Shown in pieces: positions 7,394 to 10,932 of a stretch of DNA of 10,932 nt. Below the pieces are notes generated by a model. The model searched no databases. It saw nothing but the letters and a program-made list of their open reading frames with translations, and was not told where the DNA came from. Numbering within the stretch: the stretch's first letter is position 1; every line of letters begins with the position of its first letter. This DNA comes from Alphaproteobacteria bacterium. Lineage in GTDB: Bacteria > Pseudomonadota > Alphaproteobacteria > UBA6184. The stretch is from positions 1 through 10,932 of the forward strand of contig JAUIKZ010000037.1 of assembly GCA_030433125.1 (NCBI GenBank), in the 5' to 3' direction. The position numbers were made by a program, and so were the translations under genes.

Positions 7394-10300
7394 TCAAGAA
7401 CATCCTTCGTTAACAGAAGCTGCCGCCTCAGGCGGGGGCGCCAGCTGACTAAACACTTTCTCCAAGGTTTCAAACATACCGGCTTTTTGAGGGGGCTTAA
7501 ACACAAACAGCTTTTGGTCGGGCCGTAACTTCACTAGGTGGGGCTGCTGCTGGACCAGGGTGATCAATGCCTCACCTTGTGTAAACAATGCATGATGAAA
7601 CGTTATTAAGGCACCCTTTGGCCCCACATCAATTTTTTCCACGCCCAGTTCTAAGCACTGCAATTTCAGGCGTAATGTCTCAAACAACATAACGGCCGGC
7701 TGGGGCATTTCCCCAAAGCGGTCAACCATGGCCTCTTGTTCTTGCGCCAGTTCCCCCACGTCAGTGAGGCGCGCCAATTTTTTGTAAATAGAAATACGTA
7801 AGTCTGTGGTGGGGATGTAGTCTTCTGGTAGCCCCACCGACGTGTTGAGGTTAATGGTAGGGCTAAAGGCGGCCTTCGCTTTATGAATAGTGCCCTCACG
7901 CTGCTGCTGAAACACCGCCTCTTGCAGCATTTGCTGAAACAGCTCCACACCCACTTCTTTGATGTGACCTGACTGCTCTTCGCCCAGCAGGTTGCCATAA
8001 CCACGAATATCCATATCATATGAGGCGATTTGAAACCCAGCCCCAAGGGTGTCGAGGGATTTCAACACATTCAGGCGTTTTTGTGCGGCGCCCATCAACG
8101 GCTTAAGTGGCGGAAATGTCACATAGGCATAGGCTTGTTTATCCGCACGGCCAATGCGCCCCCGCAACTGATATAACTGCGCCAGCCCAAAATATTGGGC
8201 GTTATCAACAATCATGGTGTTGGCGCTTGGGATATCAATGCCAGACTCAATAATTTGGGTAGAAATCAACACGCGGTGTTTACCCTGTTTAAATTGCATC
8301 AGGGCATCTTCAAGTTCGTCGGCTGTCATTTGGCCATGAGCCACCGACACCGACACCTGCGGCAGGTGGTCTTGGAAGAACTTTAAAATGTCGGGGATAA
8401 ATTTCAGGCGCGGGGTGACGAAAAACACCTGGCCACCACGGTCGAGCTCAAATTGTATGGCCTCGCGCGCTTGCTTTTTGCTAAATTCGCTTACCACTGT
8501 TTTAATGGCTAAGCGGCTTACGGGTGGGGTGGTCATCAGGCTCATATCCCGCACGCCCACAAGTGACATCTGCAGGGTGCGGGGAATAGGCGTGGCTGAC
8601 ATAGACAACACATGAAGCCCCGTTTTAAGCTGCTTCAATTTTTCTTTTTGCTTTACGCCAAAGCGGTGTTCTTCATCAATAATAAGCAGCTGAATATTTT
8701 TAAAGGTGGGTTGCGTGGTGAGCAGTTTATGGGTGCCCACCAACACGTGCACTTTGCCGGCTTTGGTGTCTTCTAATATGGTTTTCTTATGGCGCGTGGA
8801 GGTAAAGCGGTTTAAGCACGCCACCTGGGCCCCAAAAGGTTCCATGCGCTCTCTAAAGTTATCTGCCAGCTGTTGTGCCAAAATAGTGGTGGCCGCCATA
8901 ACCAACACCTGGCCACCACTGGCGGTTATCATAAAAGCGGCGCGCATCGCCACCTCGGTTTTACCGAAGCCCACATCGCCGCACACCAAACGATCCATCA
9001 CCTTACCAGATGTAAAGTCATTACGAATGTCGTCAATAGCGCGTAGCTGGTCTTCCGTTTCCGGGTAGGGGAAGCTGTTTTCAAAATCTTCGCATAGCCC
9101 CAATGGCGGGTTAATGGCTTTCACCCGTGACAACTTCCGTTGTGCCGCTATTTTTAGCAGCTTGCCGGCGATCTCCTCAATGCGCTTTTCAACTTTCTCC
9201 TTACGCTTCTGCCAGCCTTTACCGCCTAATTTATCGAGGGCGACTAGGTCGTTTTCACCGCCATAACGTGTAACGAGGTCAATGTTCTCGGCGGGCACAT
9301 AAAGCACATCATCATTTTGATAGCGCAGCACCATGCAATCATGCACATGCACCCCCACCTGCACGGGCTTGAGGGCTTCAAACTTACCAATGCCGTGCAG
9401 TTTGTGCACCACTAAATCGCCTGCATTCAGCCCCTGTGCCGAGAATAAAATGTTCTCTAGTTCTTCACTTTGTTGGCTGCGCACCACCTTGCGTTTGGGC
9501 TTGGTAAAGTGCTGGTCGTTAAGCACCAACAGCTCTTGGTTTTCAAAGGGGTAAATATAACCAGGCCGTAGATGTACAGCGTGTGCTTTCTCTGTGTGAC
9601 TAAAGGGCAGCTCCATGGTGTTAAGCGCCGCCTCTACATCATTTCCCGCTTGCGCATTGTGAAATGTCACCACCACACGCTTGGTGGGCAAGGCCTGCTC
9701 CACATGGTTTTTGAGCATGTGCAAATATTCCGCAAAGGAAAACTGTTTTTTGTTTTCAACAAATGGGGGCAGCTCGTCCAAGGCGCCCAATTCAGTGGTG
9801 TAATGTCTGTGAGGGCTAAAGGGTTGCGCCAGGCTGTCCAGCTGTTGGGCGGTTAACACAGACGCATGATAATTCTCTGCAAAGCTTTGAGGATAGCTCT
9901 CAAGCTCGCCCACACTTATATCCAAGCTCTCTCTAAAGGGCTCAAGTAAGTGAATGTTTGTGCCGGCTAGAAGAAAATCAAAAAAGCTTTTGAGCTCATC
10001 GCTAAATAAGCTTAAAAAATGCTCAGCGCCATGAGGGATATTGCCGGCTACAATGCTTTCGTAAAACGGTTCTTTTTGTACGTTGGCTACCCTAGCCGCT
10101 ACCCTCTCTTTAAAATGTTGGAAATGCTTTTCATGCAAGCATATTTCCGTGGCCGGGGTGAGCAGCAATTTTTTTACAGTGGCGTCTTTGTGTCGGCGCT
10201 GTGACAGTGGCTCAAAGGGGCGGATACTCTCAAGGGTGTGTCCGAACAACTCAATACGATAGGGGTGCGGTTCATAAGGGGGCCAAATGTCGATAATGCT

Positions 10301-10744
10301 GCCTCGGTGTAGCATCTCGCCTTTAGCGGTCACTGTCTCGGTTGTGCTATACCCCATATCTTGCATTTGACGTGCAAACCCACGTGGTAGGTCGGCATCC
10401 ACCTCAAGTGCTACAGATAATTCTTCTTTACGAAAAGGCAGCCATTTGGGCACCAACGCCTCGGGGGATGTGACTATAATAGGCGCTTCATGTGTATAAA
10501 GCGTGTGTAACACCTTAGCACGGGCGTGCATTACCTCGGCGGAGGGTGACCGTTCTGTGTTCACATTTTCATCCCACGCGGGTAATGTCACCACAATCCG
10601 TTTCGGCAAAAGCGTTTTGAGGGTGTGCTGCACTTGTTTTACATCATGGGCCGCGCACACAACAAGCTGCGGTTGATTGTTAATGGCTTGCGCCACGCTA
10701 TAAGGCGCGCTTGAGGCTGTAAAGGTGTTTGTATTGGTAACCAT
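7394..10744 (-). CDS. mfd: Transcription-repair coupling factor Mfd
   Basis: Mfd is a cytoplasmic DNA translocase that pushes RNA polymerase off the template when it is stalled at a lesion and recruits UvrA to start nucleotide excision repair. The product has 1116 residues, a little under the 1148 of E. coli. Domains in order: the UvrB-like N-terminal module (about 1-380, with LPAWDENVNTERSPSAEVM near 54-72 and RGSIIDIWPP at 147-156); the RNA polymerase interaction domain (about 441-490, VVHKLHGIGKFEAL); and the RecG-like motor. In the motor, Walker A GDVGFGKT is at 589-596, DEEH at 690-693, SATPIPRT at 716-723, and ESGIDIPSANTMIVDNAQ with QLRGRIGR at 833-866. The TRG region (about 900-945) and the C-terminal D7 domain (about 970-1100) follow. 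All motor motifs are intact. The start is the first ATG after an in-frame stop and has only a weak ribosome site. The last 15 residues (PPPEAAASVNEGCS region) look like a non-conserved tail. Confidence 0.97.
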   Translation of the reverse strand: MVTNTNTFTASSAPYSVAQAINNQPQLVVCAAHDVKQVQHTLKTLLPKRIVVTLPAWDENVNTERSPSAEVMHARAKVLHTLYTHEAPIIVTSPEALVPKWLPFRKEELSVALEVDADLPRGFARQMQDMGYSTTETVTAKGEMLHRGSIIDIWPPYEPHPYRIELFGHTLESIRPFEPLSQRRHKDATVKKLLLTPATEICLHEKHFQHFKERVAARVANVQKEPFYESIVAGNIPHGAEHFLSLFSDELKSFFDFLLAGTNIHLLEPFRESLDISVGELESYPQSFAENYHASVLTAQQLDSLAQPFSPHRHYTTELGALDELPPFVENKKQFSFAEYLHMLKNHVEQALPTKRVVVTFHNAQAGNDVEAALNTMELPFSHTEKAHAVHLRPGYIYPFENQELLVLNDQHFTKPKRKVVRSQQSEELENILFSAQGLNAGDLVVHKLHGIGKFEALKPVQVGVHVHDCMVLRYQNDDVLYVPAENIDLVTRYGGENDLVALDKLGGKGWQKRKEKVEKRIEEIAGKLLKIAAQRKLSRVKAINPPLGLCEDFENSFPYPETEDQLRAIDDIRNDFTSGKVMDRLVCGDVGFGKTEVAMRAAFMITASGGQVLVMAATTILAQQLADNFRERMEPFGAQVACLNRFTSTRHKKTILEDTKAGKVHVLVGTHKLLTTQPTFKNIQLLIIDEEHRFGVKQKEKLKQLKTGLHVLSMSATPIPRTLQMSLVGVRDMSLMTTPPVSRLAIKTVVSEFSKKQAREAIQFELDRGGQVFFVTPRLKFIPDILKFFQDHLPQVSVSVAHGQMTADELEDALMQFKQGKHRVLISTQIIESGIDIPSANTMIVDNAQYFGLAQLYQLRGRIGRADKQAYAYVTFPPLKPLMGAAQKRLNVLKSLDTLGAGFQIASYDMDIRGYGNLLGEEQSGHIKEVGVELFQQMLQEAVFQQQREGTIHKAKAAFSPTINLNTSVGLPEDYIPTTDLRISIYKKLARLTDVGELAQEQEAMVDRFGEMPQPAVMLFETLRLKLQCLELGVEKIDVGPKGALITFHHALFTQGEALITLVQQQPHLVKLRPDQKLFVFKPPQKAGMFETLEKVFSQLAPPPEAAASVNEGCS

Positions 10745-10932
10745 AACTCTAGGTATAGCTAAAAGTGAGCGTAAATTCTATTTTTTTGCAGAGCCCAGAC
10801 CTGAAAAACATCTGGGTACAGAGAAGGTTTAACAATACAAACGCCTCGAGATTAATATTCGCGACTTCACCTTGTGCCATTCGGGTTTCTACCATGGTCC
10901 CCCGCAGGCCCCCACCAACGCCTTCCTGCCCC
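10745..10932. other. Region upstream of mfd; no gene identified
   Basis: These 188 bases should hold the mfd promoter, but I find no convincing -35/-10 pair. CCCAGA (10794-10799) and TCTGGG (10811-10816) form a six-pair hairpin with an eleven-base loop; it lacks a following T run on either strand. The last 45 bases are strikingly GC-rich compared with the preceding AT-rich part. On the minus strand one frame is open from the right edge to a TAG at 10749-10751, four bases before the mfd start. Its 60-odd codons do not match any family I recognise. Confidence 0.6.

Noticed and set aside
7423..7435. CCGCC/GGCGG hairpin near the end of mfd as its terminator
   Set aside because: It lies inside the coding region, has a loop of only three bases and is not followed by T residues on either strand; the Pro/Ala codons explain the base content.
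7161..7448. 95-codon plus-strand frame after mrdA as a protein gene
   Set aside because: Its sequence is low-complexity, rich in Arg, Pro, Ser and Glu, is generated by the palindromic element, and its end is antisense to mfd. The coupled start alone is not enough.
8706..9068. 120-codon plus-strand frame inside mfd
   Set aside because: It is antisense to the intact RecG-like motor domain of Mfd and shows no family motifs.
10794..10816. Hairpin upstream of mfd as a terminator
   Set aside because: The six-pair stem has no T run after it in either direction; on the plus strand the T run lies before the hairpin.
10870..10932. Right edge as a structural RNA (16S, RNase P, SRP or tmRNA)
   Set aside because: A few bases resemble the 3' part of 16S rRNA by chance, but none of the long conserved blocks of these RNAs is present.

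Overview
The window is a compact stretch of bacterial chromosome made of housekeeping genes, and the organism looks like an alphaproteobacterium of moderate GC content. The best taxonomic clues are ribosomal protein S9, which has a long acidic/Gln-rich N-terminal extension before the conserved core and the C-terminal KARRSFQFSKR of alphaproteobacterial S9, and the style of the MreD and MreC proteins. I cannot name a genus from sequence alone.

Layout from left to right. (1) Positions 2-868: the C-terminal two thirds of an MFS transporter, cut by the window edge. (2) 869-983: a short intergenic region with a terminator-like hairpin and the probable leader of the ribosomal genes. (3) 984-1956: rplM-rpsI (L13-S9), one base apart, closed by a strong intrinsic terminator at 1981-2008. 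(4) 2025-7164: miaA, mreB, mreC, mreD and mrdA (PBP2), all on the plus strand, with gaps of 2-21 bases or short overlaps, so probably one operon. (5) 7165-7393: a 229-base spacer between convergent genes that holds a GC-rich palindromic element and no recognisable gene. (6) 7394-10744, minus strand: mfd, the transcription-repair coupling factor. (7) 10745-10932: 188 bases upstream of mfd, with no gene I can identify.

How the genes work together: L13 and S9 are parts of the large and small ribosomal subunits. MiaA makes the i6A37 modification of tRNAs that read UNN codons. MreB, MreC, MreD and PBP2 are the core of the elongasome, which directs lateral peptidoglycan synthesis in rod-shaped cells. 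The usual last partner, rodA (mrdB), is not next to mrdA here. Mfd removes RNA polymerase stalled at DNA lesions and recruits UvrA.

I found no new defence system, mobile element with a transposase, CRISPR array, tRNA or rRNA. The least explained parts are the palindromic element between mrdA and mfd, the region just upstream of mfd, and the terminator placed directly against the miaA ribosome binding site.
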